In this document: positions 1 through 9,944 of the stretch, piece after piece | Layout: every line of letters starts with the position of its first letter | Position numbering within the stretch: position 1 is the first letter of the stretch | Assembly: GCA_027603945.1 (NCBI GenBank) | Contig: JADIIU010000028.1 | Location: forward strand, 62,001-126,000 | DNA from: Terramyces sp. JEL0728 | Taxonomy: Eukaryota > Chytridiomycota > Chytridiomycetes > Rhizophydiales > Terramycetaceae | Length of the DNA: 64,000 nucleotides | Direction: 5' to 3' | Notes under the pieces: generated by a model | Told to the model about the DNA's origin: nothing | Databases searched by the model: none | Seen by the model: only the letters and a program-made list of their open reading frames with translations | Made by a program: the position numbers and the translations under genes

Positions 1-516
1 AGCCATCCAAACAAGTTGAGTCGGTAGTTAATGGTTACAATAATTGCGTTTGGGTTCTCCTTGATAATGTTTCTTCCGTCAAAGACTGCTTCTTGGTTGC
101 TTCCATCGTTGAAACCGCCTCCAAATACATCTATGGTTAATCGCACTATTACAAACGATAACAGGAAGACCAAATGCATCTCTCGGAGCATAAATGTTCA
201 AGTTCAAACAATCTTCGTCTCCAAAAACACCAGGACCTCCAAATGAACCCGTTTGTTTACAGATATTTCCATATTTTGTTGCATCGTGTATGCCAAAGAA
301 TGGAACAGGTGGTTGAGGAGCTTTGAATCGAAGTTTGCCCACTGGAGGAGCTGCGAATGGAATGTTCAAGAAAGTAACAGTATCTGCATTTGCAACACCT
401 TTAAATGAGCCGTAATCTAGGAATGCATATGCATTTCCGAAAGCATTGACAGAAAAGTTTGGGTTTGGAGCGGCAGCGACGAGTGACGCAAATGAAGCGA
501 GAATGCTGATTTTCAT
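1..516 (-). CDS. Type-B carboxylesterase/lipase, N-terminal part (runs off window)
   Basis: Secreted alpha/beta-hydrolase of the carboxylesterase type B family, hydrolysing ester bonds outside the cell or in the secretory path. The protein begins with a clear signal peptide (MKISILASFASLVAAAP). The family's EDCLNLNIY signature and the GGGF oxyanion-hole motif are present, followed by the NYRLNLFGW block that precedes the nucleophile elbow. The catalytic serine would lie beyond the window edge. One 22-nt intron (131-152, minus strand) separates the VIV strand from the GGGF motif; removing it restores the frame. Seen: signal peptide, motifs and intron. Known: family assignment. Substrate cannot be inferred. 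Confidence 0.9.
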
Positions 517-1086
517 CTATAATCTAAGTTGGATCATCCTTGGTTTCCCGCTTTTTATTTTGCAGGGAACGTTGCCTAAATTAAAAAGGAAGGTCGCGAA
601 CCACAAATGTGATGAGAAGCTAATCTGCGTGGAACTGATGAATCGCAAGTGCCTAGCCAAAACAAGGCAGCGGCAATGGGCGATCTTCAAAAGCAAACAC
701 CTCCTTTGGCTGATCCTATTTCTTTTGATCCGCTGTGAAAAACATGATTTTGACATCGGGTTTCCTGTTTCATTTGATTTGTGAAATCAGGAACTAACTG
801 ATAGTGACACAAGGTCAAGTGAATAGATTATCTTAAACGAAACGGCCAGTCCCTTTGTTTGGTTCGCAGGAACACATCTCATTGGGGAATAACATTGCTG
901 TATTAAACCGAGTCGATCTGAAGCAGAGTTGCAAAGTATACTCTGACAGAATGTGCGGATGGACAACAAGCAGCTTACTTAACGACGGCTATTCACAGTT
1001 CGGCTGAATCAACCACCGGTTTGTAGTCCGGAACGTTTCCGATTATGAGTACAGGTTCTTCTGAATAAGGAGCAGTGGCATTAGTT
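517..1086. other. Intergenic region, possibly with a terminal exon of the neighbouring EDEM gene
   Basis: No independent gene is convincing here. On the minus strand, about 1085-1008, an open stretch ending in a stop reads as a plausible coding tail (motifs PVLIIGNVPDYKPV and VVDSAEL). It is in the same frame as the upstream EDEM gene but separated from it by two stop codons, so it could be its last exon after an unresolved intron. The rest would hold the carboxylesterase promoter. Confidence 0.4.
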
Positions 1087-3837
1087 TATTAACAACAGCA
1101 TTGATCACTTGTACGGCTAGAAGTACACCTTAAATTATTCCGTTTGCGGTAATCAGTAGCATAGTAAGAATCGGGCTTGACAACAGCTTCGCCTTGTCCA
1201 ATGACAACATTCTTGATTGATGACCCAAAGTATGATACCTGATCGTTCAGCTTCCTGGTTGGATGAACAGCTTCTTTATCCACGATTTTGATGAACACTC
1301 TGTCCACCTTTGCTTTCAAAAACTTTTTGGATTCCTTGTCATCGAGGAAAAAGCTGGGTATCGGGATAGTATCTACTCTGTTTACCATGCCTTCGCCGTA
1401 AAGCATATTTGGTCTGGTCATTGAAATAAATGGTGTTTCTGAAAGCACAAGAACACCTGTCGCTCCGGCCAAATAAGCATTTTCTACTTTTTGCACAAAA
1501 TTACAATCCCCTCTTCGAACAACCACCATAGAATGTTTAAGCAAAACACGCTGTTCCAAAGTGTACGATAGACAACCACTTTCCAAGCCATTTACCGACG
1601 ATATTGGTTTCATTTTCGTTAGAAATACCAGATTACCAGTTAAAGTTAATCCATGGTAAAGCAGAGGCCCGATAGCTCCGGGAAGTGCGTATACACTGGT
1701 AATTCTGTTCTTTTGCTTCAATTTCAAAATTGCAGAGAGATACTGATTGCTTGGCGAATATTCCGTCCCTGCCAATGCCCTTAAAGATGTATAAACTTTT
1801 CCGCCGCTTTGCAGTTTAATATGGTTTATAGCTGTAACAACGTATGCTTTTTCATGGCGATCGTATTTTACAGTCATCAAAGCTCCTCGTAATTGATCAA
1901 TTAATATATTGCCAGCATGCTGGGTAAATACCAAATTACCATAACAATTGTGCCACTCTTTTTCTGATTCGCCAATGTAGGTAATCTAATTTATAAGATT
2001 AAATCTTCGTAATAGGTTTAAGACAGAAAATATTATTACTAATCTAACAAAAAAGCTTGGTAGATTAGAATAAAAAAGAGAATTGAAGATACTTTCATAC
2101 ATCACTTCTACAGGATCAATAGGCTGTATAGTTTCCGTCACTCCGTCCTTGTTTATCCCGACAAACGCTTCACACATTAATCTTAGTTCAGGTGGTATAT
2201 TTGGACCTGAATTTAATGGCACTTGACGAATATTCTGGCAAGTTTGTGTAGATTTAGAACCATTTCTGTCCGTAAACTGATACGGCAAGGGGAGAAAATG
2301 TCCTTCTGTTGTAAAAATTGCGTTCGTATCCAATCTGTTTACAAAATTATCTACATTAGGCAAACAGGCACCTGTGTCGAATAAAAGATACAGATACTTT
2401 AATGTTTCGCTTAAAAAGAAGCTTTCCATCCTGGTATCATACGATTGCTTGTCCAGAACATTGGAAAACCCTGAAAACCCGCAGGGCACTCTGGCGTACT
2501 TGTTTAAATCTTCCAAAATCTGTTCTCCTACTTCAAGGTAGTAGTGATTTTGCGTCGCCTGAATAAATATTGGCTTACTTGATACAGCATATAGGTAGAT
2601 TCAACGAATTCAGGCCGGAGCGGGTATGCAGATATGCTGAGACCTTGGCTTTGGAAATTGTATCTCTCCGGAATACAATTAAATCTTTTCCACAGAGAAG
2701 CGTACAGATAATGCGGTCTGATTGCGCTGGCGACATCTCCTGCCAGAACCTGCAAACCCGGAAAGAATGCCGACAGCGAATCTAGCCAGGGTGCTGCTAA
2801 CTTTCCGTTTGCCATTTTTACATTTTTATAAATAAATCCTTCTCCGTCCACAAGATGAGACATAACTCCATTATATGCTTCGTTGTATATCTCTAAATAT
2901 TCGTCATTTCCAAATAATACATACGCTTTAAACAAATATTCATAAAACGAATCAACTCCAGCCCCAATGCCGGCCATGTCATCGACCCATTTATCATCAA
3001 ACAGGTTCATTGTATTTCCCACCAGATTCAGTTTGGATCTTCTCGCCCAAATTTCGTATAATGCCTTGTCAGTATAATCGAACCTTTTCAGCCGCTTTTT
3101 CGTACTTTCCATCCCCCAAAAGCCTACTTAACGTGCCAAACTCTAGCAACAATGTTCTACATGAAATTTCAGATACCCTGCTCCTGCTGTACATGCTTCC
3201 TGGACTTCGTATGGCAAAACGCCAGTTTTCAAATTAACCCTGGGAAATGGCAATCCATATGGGGTATCAAAGGCCGGCATCAATCTATCAGCCAAATCCC
3301 TTGCTAAATACAGCAATTCACTGTTATACCATCCCAAGTAGCAATCTAACTTTTTGTTGGAAGCAAGCAAATGGGCCGAAAGCAATCCTCCTAAAACACG
3401 AATCGTCACTTCAAACACCTGAACTCTGCTATCCAAATCAAAATGAACATTTGAAATGACTTTATGCACAGCATCAGAAAATTCCCTGTTCTTGCCCAGA
3501 ATCTAGATTACAAATCGGGTACTGCAAGTGTATCCAGCGAATCGATTAAGGTTAGCGAAAAGTTTCCAAGCACATCGTTTACGGCCCTTTGGTTAAAAAC
3601 AGTTACCAATTGGACTCGTCAGCGTCTCTTGACCTTCCTTTACAAGTGATTGGATTTAATTCGTCCTCTGGGTAGGCGTTGTTCATATACGACAAATATG
3701 CTTGGTTAGTTTCTGCGTACCGTGGTCAAACATTTCCAATGCTTTATCCCTATGTTAACGGGCAATCACTTTAGGCTTTTGCGATGAGCTTCACTCATGC
3801 ATTGGACAGATATCAGCACGAGAAACCAGCACCACAT
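1087..3837 (-). CDS. EDEM3: EDEM-type GH47 protein with PA domain (EDEM3-like)
   Basis: ER-lumenal GH47 alpha-mannosidase-like protein that trims or recognises N-glycans on misfolded glycoproteins for ER-associated degradation. After a signal peptide (MWCWFLVLISVQC) come GH47 blocks MFDHAY, ELNPITCKGR, NFSLTLIDSLDTLA, FEVTIRVLGGLLSAHLLA, CTAGAGTLLLEFGTLSRLLGD and DSFYEYL. A protease-associated (PA) domain follows (RRGDCNFVQKVENAYLAGATG), which points to EDEM3 rather than EDEM1/2. Seven introns of 19-20 nt are resolved: 3750-3769, 3701-3720, 3587-3606, 3503-3522, 3157-3176, 3065-3083 and 2559-2578. Between about 2090 and 1986 an AT-rich stretch with an in-frame TAG must contain at least one further intron that I could not place. 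The stop at 1087 may be bypassed by another intron, so the C-terminus is uncertain. Confidence 0.9.
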
Positions 3838-3931
3838 TTAGATTTCGGGAAAAATCTTTCAAAGCAAATAACGGGTTTCAACATCCAAGAACCGTTGCCA
3901 GCTAATCATCTAATTACAAGAAACTTTATTG

Positions 3932-4697
3932 CTATGGTGATTTTACTGGCTGATAAGGCCCTTTGCCCTTATGAATGAAAGCTTGCCGTGCAGTGCGCTT
4001 TTGGTACAGCAGGTAAGCAGAAACTATCGAAGAAACACCAATCACAAAGGCAAAGATTGTAGCACAGGCAGTCATGTATAAAAAGTACTGGAAATACGAA
4101 ATACCAGCTCCGTGACATCCGCTGTGCGTAATAGAATTGATTGCGCACGCATTCACCAGCTCCGTGCCATCAGGATTGAAAAACCCAGTTTTGCCAGTGT
4201 ATGCACTACCATCACCAGGGTTAAATCCACAGCAAAACATCTATGTTAATTGTAAATTACTTTAACTTGAATATAGTCTTGTACTTGAGGATTGAGTTTC
4301 TTCCAATCAAACAGCGAGAATGATTTCCAGGTGTTGAAGCTACTGGACAGTTTAATAAGAGCGTAAATCCCCCCAGCTGAAATCAACAAGACGTCAACCA
4401 CAATAGAGATAATGTAGAACCATAGAACAGCCGTAACTTTCCTGTAAATCGCTACCAAGCTGCCAGAGATTGCTGATATGGTGAACAGTCCAGCGAATGT
4501 GAACAAGACAAAGTTAATATATTTTTACAATAAGCGACGTAAACCAGGTTGAATTGAACATAATCCGAATCCGAATTTGAAGCGTTGATCTGTATAATCT
4601 CAATTCCTACTACTGCTGCAAAGATGGCTAGTGCCAGGAATATGATATTTGACAACACCAACCAAATTTGTCCAATGAATATTCCCACTGAACTCAT
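3932..4697 (-). CDS. Tetraspanin
   Basis: Four-pass membrane organiser protein, 241 aa. It shows the tetraspanin layout: TM1 (residues ~8-33), a short first loop, TM2 and TM3 (~57-115), a large second extracellular loop carrying the CCG motif (FCCGF) plus further cysteines (NACAIN, SGCHG), then TM4 and a short Lys/Arg tail. Introns are 4241-4260 (normal 20-nt GT...AG) and 4509-4528 (20 nt, GT...TG). With both removed the coding length is 726 nt, exactly 242 codons, and TM2 is continuous. Tetraspanins scaffold partner membrane proteins; partners are unknown here. It ends about 95 bp from the start of the convergent-side EDEM gene. Confidence 0.85.
4509..4528 (-). other. 20-nt intron with non-canonical GT...TG ends
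   Basis: Minus-strand sequence starts GTAAAAATA, has a TTAAC branch-like motif and ends TTTG instead of NNAG. Spacing from TTAAC to the end is four nucleotides, as in normal introns of this window. Exon phases match only if exactly these 20 nt are removed; the nearest downstream AG would destroy TM2. Confidence 0.65.
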
Positions 4698-4699
4698 GA

Positions 4700-4909
4700 A
4701 TGATTGAAGAAATTCCTGATTTTAAAGTGGACGATTTTTGGGCAAAGTTTTCAGCCTTCACTTTTGCCTACACTGCCTTCAATGATTACAACCTTGGAAT
4801 GGCCAACATAGGAACTGCCAGACGATTTATTATCCAATTTGATTGGCTTGAGCACAAGGACTTCCATCCGGATTATGTGCCAATCGAAATCCCAACACCA
4901 AAAATCTAG
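4700..4909 (+). CDS. Small uncharacterised protein (uncertain)
   Basis: Open frame of 69 codons with normal-looking codon use, rich in aromatic and acidic residues; residues 40-69 include QFDWLEHKDFHPD and end IEIPTPKI. I recognise no domain. Its ATG lies only 2 bp from the divergent start codon of the tetraspanin gene, leaving no room for a promoter unless 5' leaders overlap, and the next gene starts 30 bp after its stop. It may be a genuine small protein, a piece of a spliced gene, or chance. Confidence 0.35.
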   Translation: MIEEIPDFKVDDFWAKFSAFTFAYTAFNDYNLGMANIGTARRFIIQFDWLEHKDFHPDYVPIEIPTPKI

Positions 4910-4939
4910 TCTTTTTTTTTTGCTTTGAAACCTCTAATT

Positions 4940-5557
4940 ATGGTGGAGGTTGTAGAATTCAATTTACCAACAGCAAAGAGAACGACAACACAGCCAAAGC
5001 ACGAATACAGGCAATTCATGAATAGCAAAGTAAAGAAACTCTCTGCACCAGTCAGTCGGAATGAAAAAGTACAGGAAGACGAGGACCAAAAAAACGATAT
5101 CGAATTGGCAAACCTTATCAAGACATCGAATTTAATTCAGCAATATACAGAATCGGAACTCTTTGGAAAAGACCGTTTGAATTTATTAAGAAAGAAAGCA
5201 GACCTTTTGGCTCCCACAAAACAAAAACAGTCGCTGCCAATGTATTTGGGGCTGAAAAGAGCCGCAGAGAGTAGAGTAGACTCCAAAGTTAGAGAAATGA
5301 GAGATTTGGGCACATATACGAAAAAAGCGGTTGTGGAGCTGCGCAAGAACGAAGTTACGCTGAAAGCAAAAAAGAAGGAAAAGATTGACAAAGGGATAAT
5401 CGGCAGTGTTGGCAGGATCAATAAGGGTATAATGACTGTGTCCAAGAGCGTTATTGATGGTGTTGGTGGTGTCAAAAAGAAGGTGTCGATGAGAGGCACT
5501 GGGTTTGGTGGAAATGGAAATAGAAAGAAAGGAAAGGGAAGCAAATTCTCATTCTAA
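4940..5557 (+). CDS. Basic, Lys/Gly-rich protein of unknown function
   Basis: Single exon, 205 aa. The first ATG is at 4940 (MVEVVEFNLP). The N-terminal half is acidic and helical (ELANLIKTSNLIQQ); the middle has LGLKRAAESRV and a charged helix (TLKAKKKEKID); the C-terminal ~45 residues are strongly basic and glycine-rich (GTGFGGNGNRKKGKG). That composition suits a nucleolar or RNA-binding protein, but this is inference. I do not recognise the family. The antisense open frame over the same stretch is a shadow of the low-complexity lysine codons. Confidence 0.7.
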   Translation: MVEVVEFNLPTAKRTTTQPKHEYRQFMNSKVKKLSAPVSRNEKVQEDEDQKNDIELANLIKTSNLIQQYTESELFGKDRLNLLRKKADLLAPTKQKQSLPMYLGLKRAAESRVDSKVREMRDLGTYTKKAVVELRKNEVTLKAKKKEKIDKGIIGSVGRINKGIMTVSKSVIDGVGGVKKKVSMRGTGFGGNGNRKKGKGSKFSF

Positions 5558-5653
5558 TATATATCCATCCTAATTACCATTATTCTCGTTTCCAGAGACC
5601 CACAGTTTCTGCACCAGATAGCATTGTCGATCGTAATATAAACCAACCTCCGC

Positions 5654-6754
5654 TTAGAATCTTTTATTTGATTTTTGTTGAGAAGTGCGATAAATTACAA
5701 ATCCAACATATCCTACAATGGCGAGCAACACAAAGTAGATAAACATTTGCACTCCACTTGTTCCTTTCTTTTCGGTAATTGGTGGTTTGTTGTATTGGTC
5801 TGAAGTGTCGAATTTGTTGTCGTTACGTTGCACGTATGATTTTTGACGTTGCTCTTCGCCTGCTTTCTGCCAGTTAGTGGAATTTACCTCAAGAGTAACT
5901 GCATAGGTTTTTGCGTAAATCAAATCGTGTTTAGAAGATACACCACCGGTTGCTGCAGTGAAGCCAAAAAAGTAGTTTAGGGGAATCTTTTGTTCAATCT
6001 TGAAACATTGAATCCACTGTTTAGGATCATGCACACTGGTCAACTCCAACTGAAGTTAGAAACAGATTGCCTTCAAATAATTACCGTCCAAATATGTAAG
6101 TCTGGCTTTTGTTGGATTATCTTGGTTTCTGAAATCATGGGAACAACCTCCTGCCTCTACACTGTTTCCATCAAAATCGTGATCATAGGTAGTCTTTTCG
6201 TCTCCCATCATCGCCATTACGTATGGGTAAGAGTGTCTAACCCTAGAGTTGGCATAAGTATCAAAAAATAATCCCAATCCTTCGAAATGATCTTTGGAGC
6301 CAAACACAGGACCTGGACATTAACAATCTGTACCTTGAACTTCCTTTTCTTTTGTAACCCAAAAAGCAAACCCGTCCCCACTGAGGGCACCTTCGTGCTG
6401 GACTTTAAATTCAAATTCAACGATCCAAGAGCTGTAATACATTGGCGTATTACTCCATAGCCATCCAGACTGCGACTGAGTATCTCTTGTTAGCCTGATG
6501 TATTCATTAACATTTACAAATGCATCTCCACCAAATTTCCACCATCTATTGCGAAGTGAATCTTCCACGTATGGTGCTTGGAAACTGAATGCTTGTAATT
6601 CATGGGTTGATTTAATTAGTGGATCGTCGAATGTTGGAGTATCGTTTGGCTGGCACTTTGCAATAGCAAGCAGTAAGTGGATGAGCATTGCGAAAAAGCA
6701 AAAAGTGCAGACAATAAATTTGCGTCTGCGTAAGGTCACCGATAACAGCAGCAT
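5654..6754 (-). CDS. L-type lectin cargo receptor (VIP36/ERGIC-53/Emp47 family)
   Basis: Type I membrane lectin that binds high-mannose glycoproteins and escorts them between ER and Golgi, 352 aa. The N-terminal hydrophobic segment (residues ~13-32) is a signal peptide or anchor. The lectin domain shows GDGFAFWVT and the metal/sugar-binding block (GLGLFFDTYAN), then FRNQDNPTKARLTYLDGNYLK. A glutamine/asparagine-rich stalk leads to one TM segment (FIYFVLLAIVGYVGFVIY) and a short basic cytosolic tail (SNKRF). Two 21-nt introns: 6313-6333 (GT...AG) and 6050-6070 (GC...AG). The tail lacks a clear KKxx signal; its terminal Arg-Phe could serve ER exit. Confidence 0.93.
6050..6070 (-). other. 21-nt GC...AG mini-intron
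   Basis: Retained, this segment gives an in-frame TAA within the lectin domain. Removing 21 nt starting GCAATC, with a CTAAC branch motif and TTCAG end, joins DGNYLK to LELTSVHD, the expected lectin strand. The donor second base is C instead of T. Confidence 0.8.
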
Positions 6755-6977
6755 TGCGTTATTCAGACATTCTTATTGTATTATCAATAGTATGGTTTTG
6801 TATTGCTTGCATGTCGTGATTTGATTGGCTAATCCCCATGAACTCTGGATGCCTCGCAATTTCACTGGATCCAATATCTGCATTGCGCTTATTGCAATTA
6901 ATCTCTTAGGTATCAAAGATATTTTGTAGGGCTAGGGCTTGACCTGTTTTTTATGATTTTTTTTTCTCTACAAAAAC

Positions 6978-7358
6978 ATGTCTGCACCTAATCCAAAAGC
7001 TTTTCCATTAGCTGATGCTCAATTAAGCAACAAAATCATCGACCTGGTTCAACAAGCTTCCCATTACAAGCAGTTAAAGAAGGGAGCCAACGAAGCAACA
7101 AAGACACTCAACAGAGGGATCTCTGAATTCATCATCATGGCAGCCGACACTGAACCAATAGAAATCCTCTTGCACATTCCATTGCTATGTGAAGATAAGA
7201 ACGTTCCCTACGTTTTTGTACCAAGCAGAGCCGCATTAGGAAGAGCTTGCGGTGTTTCCAGAGCAGTTGTCGCTTGCTCTGTTACTACCAACGATGCGAG
7301 TGAATTGAAATCTCAAATTCAAAACATCAAGAATGAAATTGAAAAACTTATTATTTAG
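6978..7358 (+). CDS. SNU13: SNU13 / 15.5K RNA-binding protein
   Basis: L7Ae-family protein, 126 aa, single exon, full family length. It binds kink-turns in U4 snRNA and box C/D snoRNAs, so it serves both the U4/U6.U5 tri-snRNP and rRNA 2'-O-methylation. The L7Ae signature is obvious: [14 protein letters not shown], then [20 protein letters not shown] and [13 protein letters not shown]. It is part of the spliceosome that must handle the 19-22 nt introns seen throughout this window. ATG at 6978 gives the family N-terminus ([13 protein letters not shown]). Confidence 0.97.
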   Translation: MSAPNPKAFPLADAQLSNKIIDLVQQASHYKQLKKGANEATKTLNRGISEFIIMAADTEPIEILLHIPLLCEDKNVPYVFVPSRAALGRACGVSRAVVACSVTTNDASELKSQIQNIKNEIEKLII

Positions 7359-7651
7359 ATACCTTTTAATACACTCTAGTGATCCAAGTGTGAAGAGGTT
7401 AATATAATAATATTACTTTTTATTTATTTTGCGATTGGTTTATTGCTTGCTCAAGCTGGACAGCGACTCGAATACAGTTGCAATCCGCTGAATTCAACTT
7501 GGAATGATTATTTCCTGGCGAGACTCTGACACCACAATCCCGTTTAAATACCACACTTTTGCCTAAACAATTAGAATCTCCATTTCACTGCCGAAATTTC
7601 ATTTATCGTTTCCCCATGTGAAATATTGGCTAAAAAACTTGCCACCAAAAA

Positions 7652-8632
7652 ATGCAGTTGTTCATGGATATCGTAAAGTTCAGCTGTATGTTGCCAGTGC
7701 TGCTACTCTCGCTTCCATTCCAATATATTGCCTCCACATCAAGATATAATATCGTGCAGTATATCCTCATACATATTACTCGGCAGGGAAATACTCTTTC
7801 TTACCATTTCATAAGGCTGATCTTTATCCTTGCCAGTTGTATTACGTATACAAAGATAGAAAAGTGCGATTATGGATATTGGATTGGAGATGAGATTGAT
7901 TTGGATAGCCCTGAAACTATGTTGATTTTGTAATTTTATATTGACTATAGATACATGCACGGAGGAGGTTTTGTTGCTGGCCGTCCTACCCAGTTCAATT
8001 CCTTTCATTTTAAACTTCTATCGGAGCTGCCAAAGTCGAGAATCCTTTCTATTGATTATCCGCTAGCACCTGAACAACGGTTTCCGGGCCAATTGGAATA
8101 CATCTCTTCTGTTTACAGGCAATTTGAACATTTGAAATGCAAGAAGGTTATGATTGGGGATAGTGCTGGTGGAAATCTGGTGTTGACTAGTTGCATCTAC
8201 ATGTCAAAACTAGGATTCAAAGTGCCTCATATACTGGTTGGTATCTCTCCATGGGTTGATTTAAGCAATGATTATCTTGACGTGGAAACCGATGTATTGC
8301 ATTCAGAGATCTTGGAATCATTCCAAACAAATTACTGCTCGCTGACAGATACAGAAAACAAGTTAGTATCGCCGCTCTTGATCAAAGAAAATGAAATGGG
8401 TTGCTTTTCAGGAAAGAATATCATGCTGACAAGCGGTGCTCAGGAAGTTTTGGAGCCCCAAATTAAAGAAATGGCAGACAAACTCTCCAAAGTTACTAAT
8501 GTGGTATATGATTGTGATCCGGATATGCCGCATATATACCAGTGTCTGCCAGAAGGATTTGGCGAGAAGAGTACCAGTGGAACACAAAGAATTGCTAATT
8601 TTATACTTGAAAACATCAATAAATCTTTATGA
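7652..8632 (+). CDS. HSL-family alpha/beta-hydrolase (esterase/lipase)
   Basis: Predicted membrane-anchored esterase or lipase of the hormone-sensitive lipase type, ~319 aa. The N-terminal ~70 residues are hydrophobic and could anchor it. The HGGGF oxyanion hole, GDSAGG nucleophile elbow, and a late histidine (MPHIYQ) fit the catalytic triad; the acid residue is not certain. A 21-nt intron (7930-7950) joins LIL to YMHGGGF. Starts at 7652 or 7667 are both possible; upstream of the intron the sequence is less conserved-looking and another small intron could be hidden there. Substrate unknown. Confidence 0.85.
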
Positions 8633-8767
8633 AATCAGCGTTGAAAACAGAATATAATCATGAATGCAAAAGTAGACCATACATAATGAACTGTCGTTTC
8701 GCTTAATCAGTTGCAGTTATGGAAATGACATTATTTAGTGCGCGATATTTGTAACGCTGAGAGAGCG

Positions 8768-9831
8768 CTATTGCTGAATAGAAGAATCACCAGACAAGTA
8801 CCTTTGTAAATGAAACCGGAGCATATACGCAGAGGTCGACCAAATATACACGTCGACAATAAGTTTAATGCCGACCTGAACTCCTTTGTACTCTTCCAGA
8901 AATTCAAATGCCAACACGATAGCAAGCATTGAAAATATGTTGAAGAAATACAACCAGAAAGAAGACAGTATCAATAGTTTACCTAATGACTTGTGGCTCT
9001 TGTACTCGTGTTTCCTTGCTGTCTCTGGTAGAACACTCTGCACCGTGTTTCCTGGGTCGGCACTGACAGATGACTGTATCTCCGAAACTGCTTTATTTGT
9101 TACAGATTTCCGAATACTTTTTCCAAAATGATAGAGGACGGGAAAAGAGACGAATAATGCACTGAACGCAAACAGCATGTAAAAAGTCCTTCGGTACATT
9201 TTGTATGCCTGCTCGTTATTATTCAACCCTGGGTTAGTGGCTAGTACCTATGGTGCACCAGAGTGTGTCAAATAGGATATACAATGGCACGCTGATAAGC
9301 CGGATTGTTTTTAGAATATTTCCCAGCGGTATTTTGCAGCCGTTAACTGTCACTTGCTCAAATAAGTCGCTCTTATCTGCCATTGTGACAATAGAGAATG
9401 TAATTAGGCTATGTTAGTGCAACGCTACTTTACAGTAATACCGCCAATAATGTAGTACAGCATTTCAAGAATAATATTGGTGATAATATACGCTTTTATA
9501 CTATAATCTGTCCAGGCAGAATAGTCGATTCGGGCAATAGACGAGGCTGAGTCAATTCGCATTTACTATTAAAGAAAAAAGCTATTCGAATTCCTTGGAA
9601 AATCGGTTGTATTGCCATTACGCTTTCCATTGTACTCCACGATCCTTTCCGTCCCTTCCAGTATCCAGATTTCCTCAATTGCAAAAATAATAATAATATG
9701 TACGCCAAGGTAGATAGCGCGTACAGACAGATTGTTGCATAATCTACGAATGCAAAATAACGCGTGTATGCACCACATCCTGCATAGTTTATATGGAAAT
9801 CACAGATATCAAACAAGAAAGATTGATTCAT
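8768..9831 (-). CDS. Seven-TM protein, tandem copy A
   Basis: Integral membrane protein of 334 aa with about seven TM segments: after a short N-terminus (FDICDFHINYAGCG) TM1 starts near residue 30 and TM7 ends near 320, followed by a short tail. Three introns: 9547-9566, 9409-9428 and 9229-9247. Exons of 265, 118, 161 and 461 nt give 335 codons exactly. The downstream neighbour at 9945-10992 shares the first three exon lengths and most motifs (WCTIGLN, STMESV/TTMESV), so this is a local duplication. I do not recognise the family; receptor or transporter are both possible. The third loop is longer and Ser/Lys-rich. Confidence 0.8.
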
Positions 9832-9944
9832 ACTGGTTCCCTTTCGTTAATGTTGCACTATTTGTAAAATGATCAACAATGTGTGCTTCAACAATGTTTG
9901 GACAATGGTAATCGGCTTTGACAAAATTTTATTCAGAATGCTGG

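Noticed and set aside
5137..5544. Minus-strand open frame opposite the basic protein gene
   Set aside because: Phe/Pro/Leu-rich composition is the complement of lysine- and glycine-rich codons; no signal peptide or domain.
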